Assembly: GCA_021295715.1 (NCBI GenBank)
Contig: JAGWBV010000018.1
Coordinates: forward strand, 1 to 36,239
Length of the DNA stretch: 36,239 bases
Origin: Candidatus Poribacteria bacterium
GTDB lineage: Bacteria > Poribacteria > WGA-4E > WGA-3G
Direction: 5' to 3'
The first letter of the stretch is position 1, and each line of letters begins with the position of its first letter. The translations under genes were made by a program, and so were the position numbers. The notes below the pieces were generated by a model that searched no databases, was not told the DNA's origin, and saw only the letters and a list, made by a program, of their open reading frames with translations. This document shows positions 26,516 through 34,562 of the stretch, piece by piece.

Positions 26516-28209
26516 AACGCTTCTGCTATATTATCCTTTTTTTCCTCCTGAGCATATCCACTCCCGCAGAAGTCCAATTCGTTGACGCGACCGATGCTGC
26601 AGGCATCACATTTCGGCATGTCGATGGCAGAACCGGTAAGAAATTTCTCATCGAAACTCTTGGATCTGGTGCACTCTTTTTCGACTTTGATGTTGACGGG
26701 GCATTGGATCTCTATGTAGTGAACGCGACACACATCCCTCCACCAAAGAGCGAAAATACCTCTCAAATACATTCCACACTTCCAAAAAATAAACTCTACC
26801 GAAACAACGGTGACGGAACTTTTACCGACATTACAGACAGGGCAGGCGTTGGAGACACCGGCTACGGTGTCGGATGCGCAGCCGCCGATGTCAACAACGA
26901 CGGCTATCCCGAAATTTATGTCACCAACTATGGAGCTAACCGCCTCTATTACAACAACGGCGATGGCACCTTTACGGATGCAACACAAAAAGCGGGAGTC
27001 GGTGATGAACGCTGGGGCACAAGTTGTGCCTTCCTGGATTACGATTTAGACGGGTATATTGACTTATACGTCGCCAATTATATGAAATTTTCTGTCGCGG
27101 AAAACGAATGGTGGGAAACTCAGGGTATTAGAACATATTGTAGCCCGACAGATCAGATCGCTGGCAGTCATTTTGTAAGTGAGTCTGATATTCTCTACCG
27201 CAACAATGGGGATGGCACCTTCACAGATGTCACCAAAACTGCGGGAATCTCACATCGTGCCCTCGGTCTCGCTGTCGCAGTCGGAGATTACGATAATGAC
27301 GGTTACCCAGACCTGCACATTGCTAACGATATGGAAGCAGACCTCTTTTACCACAACAACGGTGATGGCACCTTTACGGAAACCGCTGACTTCACTGGGA
27401 CAGGATATGATGAAAACGGCTTCCCGGGAAGCGGTATGGGAAACGCATTCGGTGATTACAATAACGACGGTTATCTGGATCTCGTCGTTAGCAACGCCTC
27501 TGGACTGCCTGCACTTCTCTATCAAAATGAAAACGCTGCGTTTTTTACCGATGTCTCTTTTGTCTCAGGCATTGGAGCAGTGACGCTCCCTTACTTTAAA
27601 TGGGCGGTCGAATTCTTAGACTATGACAACGACGGTCTCCTTGACGTGTTCGTTGCGAACGGACATCTCCAGGAAAACATCTCGTTCTTTTCAGAAAGCA
27701 CTTATCCACAGACGGATTTGGTTTTCCGCAACGTGCGTAGACAAAACGGCACACATTATTTCACTGATACATCTACCGAAGTCGGATTGGCAGAACTTCC
27801 CAAAAAAGTCAGCCGCGCTGCCGCATTCGGGGACTATGATAACGACGGAGATGTCGATATTTTTCTTAACAACTCCAATCAACACGCAACCCTCCTCCGA
27901 AACGAAGGCGGTAATAGCAATCATTGGCTGACAATCCAGCCGATCGGGACCCGAAGCAACGCGTCCGGTATCGGCACAAAAATAGTTGTGAAAGCGGGAA
28001 ATTTATCTCTTACCAAAGAAGCACGGAGCGGCGCAAGTTATCTTTCACAAAGCGACCTGCGGGTTCATTTTGGATTGGGAAAGAATTCAACGGTGGACAC
28101 CCTCGAAATCCACTGGCAGAGCGGGCGGACAGAGCGGTTTTCCAACCTGAAGTCGGACCAAATTTTGTATATTAAAGAGGGACACGGAATTATAAACGGG
28201 CAAGAATAA
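26512..28209 (+). CDS. Secreted CRTAC1-like FG-GAP/ASPIC protein
   Basis: This 565-residue secreted protein has a signal peptide ([16 protein letters not shown]) and a beta-propeller of FG-GAP/VCBS repeats. Seven calcium loops of the form DxDxDG are visible, such as [14 protein letters not shown] and [14 protein letters not shown]. Four copies of NNGDGTFT follow such loops. The C-terminal ASPIC/UnbV domain includes [15 protein letters not shown]-like [15 protein letters not shown] and [14 protein letters not shown]. Such proteins are common in Planctomycetes and Verrucomicrobia and are thought to bind partners or sugars outside the cell. It begins inside the TPR gene stop (ATGA overlap). Confidence 0.9.
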   Translation: MKRFCYIILFFLLSISTPAEVQFVDATDAAGITFRHVDGRTGKKFLIETLGSGALFFDFDVDGALDLYVVNATHIPPPKSENTSQIHSTLPKNKLYRNNGDGTFTDITDRAGVGDTGYGVGCAAADVNNDGYPEIYVTNYGANRLYYNNGDGTFTDATQKAGVGDERWGTSCAFLDYDLDGYIDLYVANYMKFSVAENEWWETQGIRTYCSPTDQIAGSHFVSESDILYRNNGDGTFTDVTKTAGISHRALGLAVAVGDYDNDGYPDLHIANDMEADLFYHNNGDGTFTETADFTGTGYDENGFPGSGMGNAFGDYNNDGYLDLVVSNASGLPALLYQNENAAFFTDVSFVSGIGAVTLPYFKWAVEFLDYDNDGLLDVFVANGHLQENISFFSESTYPQTDLVFRNVRRQNGTHYFTDTSTEVGLAELPKKVSRAAAFGDYDNDGDVDIFLNNSNQHATLLRNEGGNSNHWLTIQPIGTRSNASGIGTKIVVKAGNLSLTKEARSGASYLSQSDLRVHFGLGKNSTVDTLEIHWQSGRTERFSNLKSDQILYIKEGHGIINGQE

Positions 28210-29084
28210 AGTTACCTTTTCTCCAGACATATACACATTCCCGAAGCGGCACGCGCCCATACGTCCCCATTTGTTGACTACTATTTCCCTTTTTCCCAGG
28301 CACCACAAAAATTTTTTCTATCTCAAAACCGAGAGATTGCGCGATGTCGGATAAAATCATATCTACAGAGATGCTTACACCTGCATATCGAACATTATCA
28401 TTTACCATAAAGAGGCGGGCATTTGGTTTTAAGACGCGAGCACATTCACCGATAACGCACGCCATCTCTGAAAAATATCCACGAACCATTCGCGGAATAC
28501 CGTTGTTGTTTAATGTACCAGAGTCTTTTTCGTGCTGGAGATAGGTGTTTATTGCTGTAAGCAATTTCTGCTGGTTAGCGACTTCTATAAAAGGCGTCCA
28601 TTGTGGACAGATTTTCAGTAAATCCTTTTCTCGATTTTCTACGGTGTAACTCAGCATTTCTTGCCGCAGATGAGAGACCTCCGTTTGCGTCAACTCCAAC
28701 ATAGCGAGTTCAAGAGCATAAGTCCGAGTGTAATCGTAACGGTTGCAATAAGGCGGCGATGTCATAATTGCCCCGTAAGCAGCTGTTTCAAGGGCCGGAA
28801 GGACTTCAAGACATGAGCCTTCAAATAACTGAATATCTTCCATAGACTGCTGAAAAGGCTTCCTTGTATTTGTACCAACTGTAGGCAGGCTTACCTTTGT
28901 TTCCCTGAAAACTGACAATCTTCCGAGACAAAAATGGGGCTACCGAGAATTGTGTTTTAAAGTCCTCAGCGAGCTCAGTGTCCAAGGCAACGATTTCGTC
29001 ACGCAGTTCGGCAGTTTCTGGCTGAATTTTGTTTTTTGGCGAAGTTGGCAAGCCAAAACTTGCTGTTAAAAGTTCAGAGGTCAT
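28190..29084 (-). pseudogene. Broken SPPY-type DNA methyltransferase
   Basis: Two fragments of one gene lie in different frames. The N-terminal part (29084 to 28821) ends in [20 protein letters not shown] and YKYKEAFS, then runs out of frame to a stop. The C-terminal part (within 28918 to 28190) resumes as [17 protein letters not shown] with the catalytic [20 protein letters not shown] and later [19 protein letters not shown] and [17 protein letters not shown]. In intact relatives, as I recall them, a long segment with the SAM-binding FxGxG motif lies between these pieces. It is missing here, so a deletion with frameshift has probably killed the enzyme. No restriction partner is nearby. The 3' end overlaps the CRTAC gene convergently by 20 bases. 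Confidence 0.75.
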
Positions 29085-29092
29085 AAAGATCT

Positions 29093-29881
29093 TTACGTAT
29101 CACCAGGGATCTCGGGCCAATTATGCTCCGGTGAATATCCTAAATCCGCTTCTGCCGGTTTCCACGCAAAACGGGTATCCGCACGACCCGCGACGGCATT
29201 ATATGCGCCATACTTTATCGTCTCTGCTTCAATCGCGCGGGCAACACAGTGTGCAACATCCCTCGGATCCACGTAAACGAACCAAGGATCCTTCACAACT
29301 TCAGGAGCTGCGGGTCCCGGATTCTGTCCGTCTCCATCTATGACCCCTGGGCGGACATGGATCACGTCCAACCCATGCGCTTGATGATACGCCGCGCCGA
29401 TCCGCTCGCCGAGGTATTTCGCCAGCGAGTAATAAAGATCTCCCGGACCGAACTGGAAGTCGTCGTCCACCTCGTAAGGCAATTTTGCGCTTGGAGCCGG
29501 AGGACACGCCGAAATACTTGAGATGTTAACCAACTTTTTGACACCCTGCTTTACACAGGCTTCCGCAACGTTCCATGTCCCTTTCACCATGACATCCGCA
29601 AACAGCGAAGCTGGCTTATCAGACCGTCCCCGCACCAGAGCGACAAGATGGACGACAGCGTCTTGTTCCGCGCACGCTGCCTCGATTTCTGCAGCATTTG
29701 TCACATCTGCCTTGATAAAAGTCGTGCCTGCAACCGTCCGATCCAGTTCAACAATATCCGTTAGCGTCAGTTCATATTCGCCACGCAACCGATCAATAAT
29801 AAATTGTGCCAGATACCCATTCGCACCGGTGATCAAAATATTTTTAATTTTCCTTGCGGGTCGGTCAGGTGAATTCAGCAT
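29093..29881 (-). CDS. NAD-dependent epimerase/dehydratase
   Basis: This extended short-chain dehydrogenase acts on a nucleotide sugar or similar substrate in the cytoplasm. It has the NAD motif ILITGANGYLAQF at its start, DAVVHLVALV, ISSISACPPAP and the catalytic YYSLAKYLGE (YxxxK), then VRPGVIDGDG. ATG 29881 gives 262 residues; the frame is open back to GTG 29944. Both candidate starts lie in family B repeat sequence, and normal homologues begin just before NILITG, so the first 14 residues (MLNSPDRPARKIKN) may be repeat-derived. A relatively short C-terminal domain. Substrate unknown. Confidence 0.83.
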   Translation of the reverse strand: MLNSPDRPARKIKNILITGANGYLAQFIIDRLRGEYELTLTDIVELDRTVAGTTFIKADVTNAAEIEAACAEQDAVVHLVALVRGRSDKPASLFADVMVKGTWNVAEACVKQGVKKLVNISSISACPPAPSAKLPYEVDDDFQFGPGDLYYSLAKYLGERIGAAYHQAHGLDVIHVRPGVIDGDGQNPGPAAPEVVKDPWFVYVDPRDVAHCVARAIEAETIKYGAYNAVAGRADTRFAWKPAEADLGYSPEHNWPEIPGDT

Positions 29882-29928
29882 TTGAAGGGCTTCCTCGTAT
29901 ATCCGCCTGCGCCGCTGTTGCAGGCTAC
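29842..29928 (-). repeat. Family B repeat forming the 5' end of the epimerase gene
   Basis: Read on the minus strand it begins GTAGCCTGCAACAGCGGCG, continues CAGGCGGATATACG and ends CCTGACCGACCCGCAAGG then AAAATTAAA. It is nearly identical over about 90 bases to the copy at 30303-30392, 370 bases away in the same orientation. Confidence 0.85.
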
Positions 29929-29957
29929 AATCACCAAAAAACACGCCTCTACGCGTT

Positions 29958-30302
29958 TTAGCGCGCAGGTGGCCTCATCTGCTCATAGAGCGCGTTGTTA
30001 AATCCGACAAAGAAACTATCTCCACTTCGCACTGTAGGCGCGCGCAGGTTACCGCTCCGTCCCATTACCACTTTTAGGATTGATTCCTGTGTGTCTTCAG
30101 TTGGCACAAAGGTTTCCACGCGTCTCCCTTTCGCAACAACGATTCGCTCAGCACTGCCCATTAACTCCCATACCGCTGCTGCGTCCATTCGTTCTTTTCG
30201 GGCATCCGTCCGACGCTCTGGTTGTAATTCGTGTTCGTCAAGAAACTCTTGAACTTTTTTACAGGAGTTTCAGCTATTCCGAAAATAAATCCAATCTACC
30301 AT
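29958..30302 (-). CDS. ArsC-family selenoprotein (UGA read as Sec)
   Basis: Read through the in-frame TGA at 30272-30270, the frame from ATG 30302 gives 114 residues beginning MVDWIYFRNS-U-NSCKKVQEF. A UxxC motif stands at residues 11-14, where ArsC/Spx/YffB thioredoxin-fold proteins have CxxC. The rest (QEFLDEHELQPERR, RSGNLRAPTVRSGDSFFVGF, NNALYEQM) fits that fold and length. NCBI annotates an 'ArsC family (seleno)protein' group of this kind, which I recall but cannot check. Stopping at TGA would leave 10 residues, and starting at Met39 would lose the redox motif. A repeat-borne AAGGA precedes the ATG. A SECIS-like hairpin follows the TGA. A redox role is likely; arsenate reduction is not implied. 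Confidence 0.8.
30238..30254 (-). promoter_or_regulatory. Putative bacterial SECIS hairpin
   Basis: On the minus strand TCAAGA (30252-30247) pairs perfectly with TCTTGA (30243-30238) around loop GTT (30246-30244). GT/AC can extend the stem past a three-base bulge. The loop begins 23 bases after the TGA and its first base is G, which meets the bacterial SECIS pattern (loop 16-37 bases downstream, G in the first two loop positions). Confidence 0.6.
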
Positions 30303-30392
30303 TTTTTAATTTTTCCTTGCGGGTCGGTCAGGTGAATCTGAGTCTGAACCTGCTTCCCCGTATATCCGCCTGCGCCGTTGTTGCAGGCTACT
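30303..30392 (-). repeat. Family B repeat before the ArsC-like gene
   Basis: Starts GTAGCCTGCAACAACGGCGC on the minus strand, continues AGGCGGATATACGGGG and ends CCTGACCGACCCGCAAGG then AAAAATTAAAA, abutting the ATG. It fills the gap from the Gfo/Idh stop to the ArsC-like start and supplies its Shine-Dalgarno. Confidence 0.85.
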
Positions 30393-30405
30393 GTCTCGGG
30401 CATTT

Positions 30406-31416
30406 CTAATTCAATTCTCTCACGTTCATAAATCTGCCGGTGTCTCGACTTTGGACCGCGGCATCAATTAGGGCGAGTGTCTCAATAGCATCAGCGAATG
30501 GCGAGCGAATCAGTGTTCTGTCGCCTGTTTCAATGGCACGTAACCATGCCCCGGATTTGTCTAAACCCAGACTATTTTCGGAAACCGCCGGTTCATTGAC
30601 CACCTCACCATTAAGGTATCCACGGATAACGTTATCCGTCATTTTCGCTTGTAATCGTAAATGGGGTCCGACGACTTCAACCTCAAAGCTAAATTGCTCG
30701 GTGCCACAATGATTCATGTGTGTTCCGAAAACGCCGTTGTCCAGTTGATAGGTCATCTGGATGGCATTTTCGGCATCGAATTCGGTTCGTTCCAACGCCA
30801 TGTTTTTAACAGCGAGCGCGTGGGCTTGCACAGGTTTCGGGTTTCCCATTACAAAACGCGCACAATCCAACACATGCACCGCCTGTTCCGGCAAGGGCCC
30901 CCCGCTTATCTCATACTGCAGAAACCAAGGCGACATACGGAAACTCAAAAAATAATCAACGGTACATACTGTCCGCACGAGGTGGACGGTTTCCGAAGCG
31001 ATTAACGCTTTCAGTTGTTCATAGAGCGGATGATAGCGGAGTTGGAACCCAACAGCAGCAATGACATCCGCTTCCTCAATACATGCCAGGCATTTCCTGC
31101 CCTCAACCATATCCAAGGCAGGCGGTTTTTCAACCATCACAGGAATACCGCGGTCGCACGCCATCTGGATCGGTTCAAGCCGGACAGGGGGTGGTGTCGT
31201 GATAACCACCCCATCCATGTCCACATCGAAAAAGGTATCTAAAGCGGTAGTGGCAAGTGCTGATTCGGTATGCGATGCGAGTTCACGCGCCGCCTCAAGC
31301 CTTACATCATGGACAGCGACAACACGCGCACCGTAATCGGTTACCGCCGCCTGATGATGTCTTCCCATACTGCCAGCACCGATGATGCCTATTGCTAACG
31401 ATTTTTGATCGTTCAT
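30406..31416 (-). CDS. Gfo/Idh/MocA-family oxidoreductase
   Basis: A second NAD(P)-dependent dehydrogenase of this family, 336 residues from ATG 31416. It has IGIIGAGSMGRHHQ at the N-terminus, GVVITTPPPVRLEP, the EKP signature in VMVEKPPALDM, VGFQLRYHPLYEQLK and the substrate-domain GGPLPEQAVHVLDCARF with the conserved Asp and His. The ATGA overlap with the upstream stop (31413-31415) decides the start over GTG 31437. It shares only family-level motifs with the dehydrogenase at 1897. Together with the sugar-binding-fold gene before it, it may act on a carbohydrate, which is inference from context. Confidence 0.88.
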   Translation of the reverse strand: MNDQKSLAIGIIGAGSMGRHHQAAVTDYGARVVAVHDVRLEAARELASHTESALATTALDTFFDVDMDGVVITTPPPVRLEPIQMACDRGIPVMVEKPPALDMVEGRKCLACIEEADVIAAVGFQLRYHPLYEQLKALIASETVHLVRTVCTVDYFLSFRMSPWFLQYEISGGPLPEQAVHVLDCARFVMGNPKPVQAHALAVKNMALERTEFDAENAIQMTYQLDNGVFGTHMNHCGTEQFSFEVEVVGPHLRLQAKMTDNVIRGYLNGEVVNEPAVSENSLGLDKSGAWLRAIETGDRTLIRSPFADAIETLALIDAAVQSRDTGRFMNVRELN

Positions 31417-32156
31417 GGTATTTTGAGGTTTCCCCACGTTACCGCGAGTTTCCCTTTCCGTTCAACGGGAAAGATGTTGAACTCTGGGGTAGTAACGAAA
31501 ACGTTATCGAATTGCGCGTAATGCGCAGCAGCACCCCGATTGCCACCGCGCGTATAGAAGCCAGTTTTGCCGTTTTCAAACCTTTTTTCACCATCCGTCC
31601 ATTCTCCCACAAAAGCGAGACTACTCCATTTGGCACCGACTTTGCCGAGATATGCCTTAAATTTGTAATGCTTACGCACCTCAAACTTTATGCGGTACCA
31701 AATATGCTGCTTGCGTTTTCTTTCATCTGCGAAAGGCGTTATTTCGACCGACCAGTTGTCCTCAACGTTTCCGTGCCATTGAATACGTTGGGGAGCGTGT
31801 TTAGAACCCGCGGTTGAAATTTCGTGCATGTAGAAATTCTTGTTGTCCTTTGCGTGGAAAACGAACCCCAATGAACCGCCATTTTTTGCGTTGAAATCAG
31901 CATAGTAATCAAATTCTTCGGGGAGATTGGTAACACTGAGTCCCGCACCACCGCCCCAAATGTCAAGGACTTTCCTTCCAAGCACATCATGCCGGGTGTC
32001 ATTATCTTCAACACTCCAACTCACTTGCGGTGCCCATTTGTCGAGATTAACGCCAAGACGCTCAAAGTCATCATGGAACAGAATCTCAGCATAACTAATG
32101 CCGACACACAGCGTCAGCGTGATAATCAGAGTGGTGTACCCTGTATAGGCCTTCAT
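31413..32156 (-). CDS. Secreted concanavalin-like (DUF1080-type) protein
   Basis: A 247-residue protein with a clear signal peptide (TTLIITLTLCVGISYA). The body begins ILFHDDFERLGVNLDKWAPQ, then SVTNLPEEFDYYADFNAK, GSLGFVFHAKDNKNFY, WYRIKFEVRKHYKFKAYLG and GKTGFYTRGGNRGAAAHYAQ. These are the strand signatures of DUF1080/3-keto-disaccharide hydrolase-like jelly rolls. A sugar-binding or glycosidase-like role is likely. The C-terminus GKLAVTWGNLKIP is the shared tail motif. It is translationally coupled (ATGA) to the Gfo/Idh gene that follows. The 108-base gap upstream, before the discoidin gene, holds only repeat-like sequence. Confidence 0.8.
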   Translation of the reverse strand: MKAYTGYTTLIITLTLCVGISYAEILFHDDFERLGVNLDKWAPQVSWSVEDNDTRHDVLGRKVLDIWGGGAGLSVTNLPEEFDYYADFNAKNGGSLGFVFHAKDNKNFYMHEISTAGSKHAPQRIQWHGNVEDNWSVEITPFADERKRKQHIWYRIKFEVRKHYKFKAYLGKVGAKWSSLAFVGEWTDGEKRFENGKTGFYTRGGNRGAAAHYAQFDNVFVTTPEFNIFPVERKGKLAVTWGNLKIP

Positions 32157-32264
32157 AGGCGTGTCCGACCCCTTTATTCCCTTGCCGTAGCGTAACGCTC
32201 GTTTTTTGAAGGCACAATTTGGGCATTCGCGAAATGTCCTAAACTATGCCTACAATCGATGGGG

Positions 32265-32978
32265 TTACTCTGTCTTAATTTCTCCCCATGTTGTCGTCAA
32301 CTTTCCCTGTGGCTCAACGTCCATGGGGTCCTTGCCGCCGTAAATTTCGATTTCATCAACGCGAGCACCACCATTGGTGCGAATATGAAGACGTAACCAC
32401 CGTGCTTCTATATCTTTGAAGGTAAACTCAGTAGTTTCACTAATCGGATCGCCCTTATGCGTATAAACCTTCGTCCATGTATTCGCATCGGAGTTTGGAT
32501 CCGCCTTCGAGGTTGCGACTAGGATATCAAAGTCAGCAGTTGTCCTGTCGAGAAACCCCTGCGAATGATCGCTACCAAAGTAAATACGGTTCACGTTGGC
32601 AACATCACCCATATCAATCTGTGCCCAACCGGGTATTGCACCGATAATCCAACTCCGGCAGTTGTTGTAAAAACCGTCATTGAGATATTCGATACAGTGT
32701 CTGCGTGGACACCATCCCTCCAGCTGCGTGGAGGCTTCCGGTTTCGCATCCTTGAGCAGTGCCAAATTGGGTTCGTTGTCCCGAACCGTCGGCACAAATT
32801 CAGGTCCCGGCTTGCCGCCAGCATCACATTCATCCGTTGCTGCTTTTTTGTCCTGTTCCTTAAACTCGTAACGCCCAAACTTTTCAGGTCCCTGCGCTTC
32901 GTCATGGACTGCGAAGACAGCAAGCGTGCTCACCAGCATCGCTACTATTACAAGCCACCAATACTTTGTCCATCTCAT
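32265..32978 (-). CDS. Secreted discoidin (F5/8 type C) domain protein
   Basis: From ATG 32978, preceded by GGAGGAATGG, the protein has 237 residues. A signal peptide (WWLVIVAMLVSTLAVFA) is followed by an F5/8 type C carbohydrate-binding fold: LNDGFYNNCRSWI, GWAQIDMGDVANVNRIYFG, FDILVATS, WTKVYTHKGD, FKDIEARWLRLHIRTNGGAR and VDEIEIYGG. These cover the whole discoidin domain. The end GKLTTTWGEIKTE is the shared tail motif. Probably extracellular and glycan-binding. The frame is open to 33044, but the signal peptide and Shine-Dalgarno favour 32978. Confidence 0.86.
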   Translation of the reverse strand: MRWTKYWWLVIVAMLVSTLAVFAVHDEAQGPEKFGRYEFKEQDKKAATDECDAGGKPGPEFVPTVRDNEPNLALLKDAKPEASTQLEGWCPRRHCIEYLNDGFYNNCRSWIIGAIPGWAQIDMGDVANVNRIYFGSDHSQGFLDRTTADFDILVATSKADPNSDANTWTKVYTHKGDPISETTEFTFKDIEARWLRLHIRTNGGARVDEIEIYGGKDPMDVEPQGKLTTTWGEIKTE

Positions 32979-33015
32979 GGTCCATTCCTCCGTTCTTGCG
33001 GTAGTCTTTACCATT

Positions 33016-33044
33016 ATATTAACACAAGTGAAAATTTGTTTCAA
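33016..33044 (-). promoter_or_regulatory. Candidate promoter of the discoidin gene
   Basis: On the minus strand TTGAAA (33044-33039) and TAATAT (33021-33016) are separated by 17 bases, 38 bases before the ATG. It lies back to back with the LamG promoter on the other strand. Confidence 0.4.
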
Positions 33045-33134
33045 GAAAACGATGATTCACTGAAAACCCTTGACTTTTTTTCTCACTGCTGCTATCTTAA
33101 AATTGTATGAACCGTTTAGAAATTTCAATTTTTG

Positions 33135-33163
33135 TTGACACCTATAAAGATGTCGCTTATAAT
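33135..33163 (+). promoter_or_regulatory. Consensus promoter of the second LamG gene
   Basis: TTGACA (33135-33140) and TATAAT (33158-33163) are separated by exactly 17 bases, a perfect sigma-70 match. Transcription would start near 33170, just before TAGGAG and the TTG start. A second upstream set, TTGACT (33070-33075) and TATCTT (33093-33098), also has 17-base spacing. Confidence 0.6.
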
Positions 33164-33184
33164 TCAAACTTAGGAGATCGAAGC

Positions 33185-33934
33185 TTGAAACAGCGTGCTA
33201 TTTTTGGGTTGCTCCTTCTCATTTTGATATGTGGTACGGCGGTTTGTGAGGCACAAGAATTGGTCCTACACCTCTCCTTTGATGCGTTAGATGGAAAGGT
33301 TGCAAAGGATAGGTCTGAATTTGGTAACGACGCAACCTTCAAGGGTTCACCAAAACTCATTGAAGGTGTTTTTGGAAAAGCATTGGAGTTCGACGGAAAA
33401 ACTTCCGCACAAATTCCCGATCACGCAAGCCTTGATATAGTGGACGGAATTACTATCGAATTCTGGGCGATTGTTAAGGGCGGAGAGGCGATCCAGAGCG
33501 GTGTTGAAAAAGGAACTGCTTGGGTTTCGGGTTTATATAACCTCGCTGCACTTTATAACGGCGGAACAATTCTTCAGTTCTTCGACCTACCTGAACCATG
33601 CAACGACGATAACATCGGTCCGAGCATCCAAGATGATGAGTGGCACTTTCTTGTAGGCACGTGGGATGGTAAAGATATCCTGCTTTACATTGATGGCGAA
33701 CTCGAAGCAGAAATGCCGTGTAAAGGTGAACTGAAGCCGAACAACGATCCTCTTTTTATCGGTGCACGCGGCGGAAGTGGGCGTTTTCTCACCGGTGCCT
33801 TAGATGAAATCAAAATGTACAACTACGCCTTAACCAAGGCAGAGTTGCTCAAGGATATGGAAGAGCCTGTTCCGCTGCATGTTGGCGTACAGGATAAATT
33901 GACAACCGTTTGGGCACGTCTCAAAACCGACTAA
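33185..33934 (+). CDS. Secreted LamG-domain protein
   Basis: The TTG start at 33185 follows TAGGAG by eight bases and gives 249 residues; the frame is also open to ATG 33107, but that lies upstream of the better promoter. A signal peptide (AIFGLLLLILICGTAVCEA) precedes a LamG jelly roll: LVLHLSFDALDGKVAKDRS, FGKALEFDGKTSAQI, GITIEFWAIVKGG, WHFLVGTWDGKDILLYIDGE and FLTGALDEIKMYNYALTKAE. It is a paralogue of the LamG protein at 24523. The C-terminus DKLTTVWARLKTD is a variant of the shared tail. Probably glycan-binding outside the cell. Confidence 0.85.
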   Translation: MKQRAIFGLLLLILICGTAVCEAQELVLHLSFDALDGKVAKDRSEFGNDATFKGSPKLIEGVFGKALEFDGKTSAQIPDHASLDIVDGITIEFWAIVKGGEAIQSGVEKGTAWVSGLYNLAALYNGGTILQFFDLPEPCNDDNIGPSIQDDEWHFLVGTWDGKDILLYIDGELEAEMPCKGELKPNNDPLFIGARGGSGRFLTGALDEIKMYNYALTKAELLKDMEEPVPLHVGVQDKLTTVWARLKTD

Positions 33935-33956
33935 TCAGCACAACAAAGGAGGGTTA

Positions 33957-34562
33957 ATGAAAATAACACGCTATCTGTTGGCGCAGTCCACGCGCCAAAA
34001 TCTGCTTTATAAAAGTCCAACGTTTTTTCTTTTACTACTGACCCTAATTGGCTGCGCGCTTCCCTTCAGCCAGAATCTAACGCCTGAAGAACAGGTCGCG
34101 GTCGTCACAACCGACAAAGGCACTATTGTGCTTGAGTTCTACCCCGATGCTGCCCCTGTGGCAGTGGATAATTTCATCAAACTGATTAATCAGAAGTTTT
34201 ACGACGGCTTAACATTTCATCGGAAAGTTGATGCCCCCGGTTTGAATATCATTCAGGGCGGGTGTCCAGAAGGCGATGGAACAAGTGGTCCCGGTTGGAC
34301 TATTGTCGACGAGTACACAAATCCGAACCAACGCCCACATGTCAGAGGCACGTTGGCAATGGCTCGGACTTCCGCACCGAACTCATCCGGGAGCCAATTC
34401 TATATCTGCTTGAAACCCCAACCCCATCTTGACGGAGACTACACTACCTTCGGTGGTGTAATTCAAGGGATGGATGTCGTCGATCAGTTATCGATGGGCG
34501 ATGTCATGACCAAAATCCGATTGGAGGCGAAGTCAAAATATGTTCAGGCAACAGCAGAATAA
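33957..34562 (+). CDS. Cyclophilin-type peptidyl-prolyl isomerase lipoprotein
   Basis: A 201-residue cyclophilin that would assist folding of exported proteins. The start is fixed by AAAGGAGGG. A lipobox LIGC ends the signal sequence with lipidated Cys33. The domain has VVTTDKGTIVLEFYPDAAPV, FYDGLTFHRKVD (catalytic Arg region), GDGTSGPG, GTLAMARTSAPNSSGSQFYI and LDGDYTTFGGVIQGMDVVD, all normal for active cyclophilins. It overlaps the next gene by 23 bases. Confidence 0.9.
   Translation: MKITRYLLAQSTRQNLLYKSPTFFLLLLTLIGCALPFSQNLTPEEQVAVVTTDKGTIVLEFYPDAAPVAVDNFIKLINQKFYDGLTFHRKVDAPGLNIIQGGCPEGDGTSGPGWTIVDEYTNPNQRPHVRGTLAMARTSAPNSSGSQFYICLKPQPHLDGDYTTFGGVIQGMDVVDQLSMGDVMTKIRLEAKSKYVQATAE

Noticed and set aside
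29958-30188. A separate 76-residue gene starting at 30188
   Set aside because: It lacks the redox motif and the first half of the ArsC-like fold; the frame continues upstream through the UGA.
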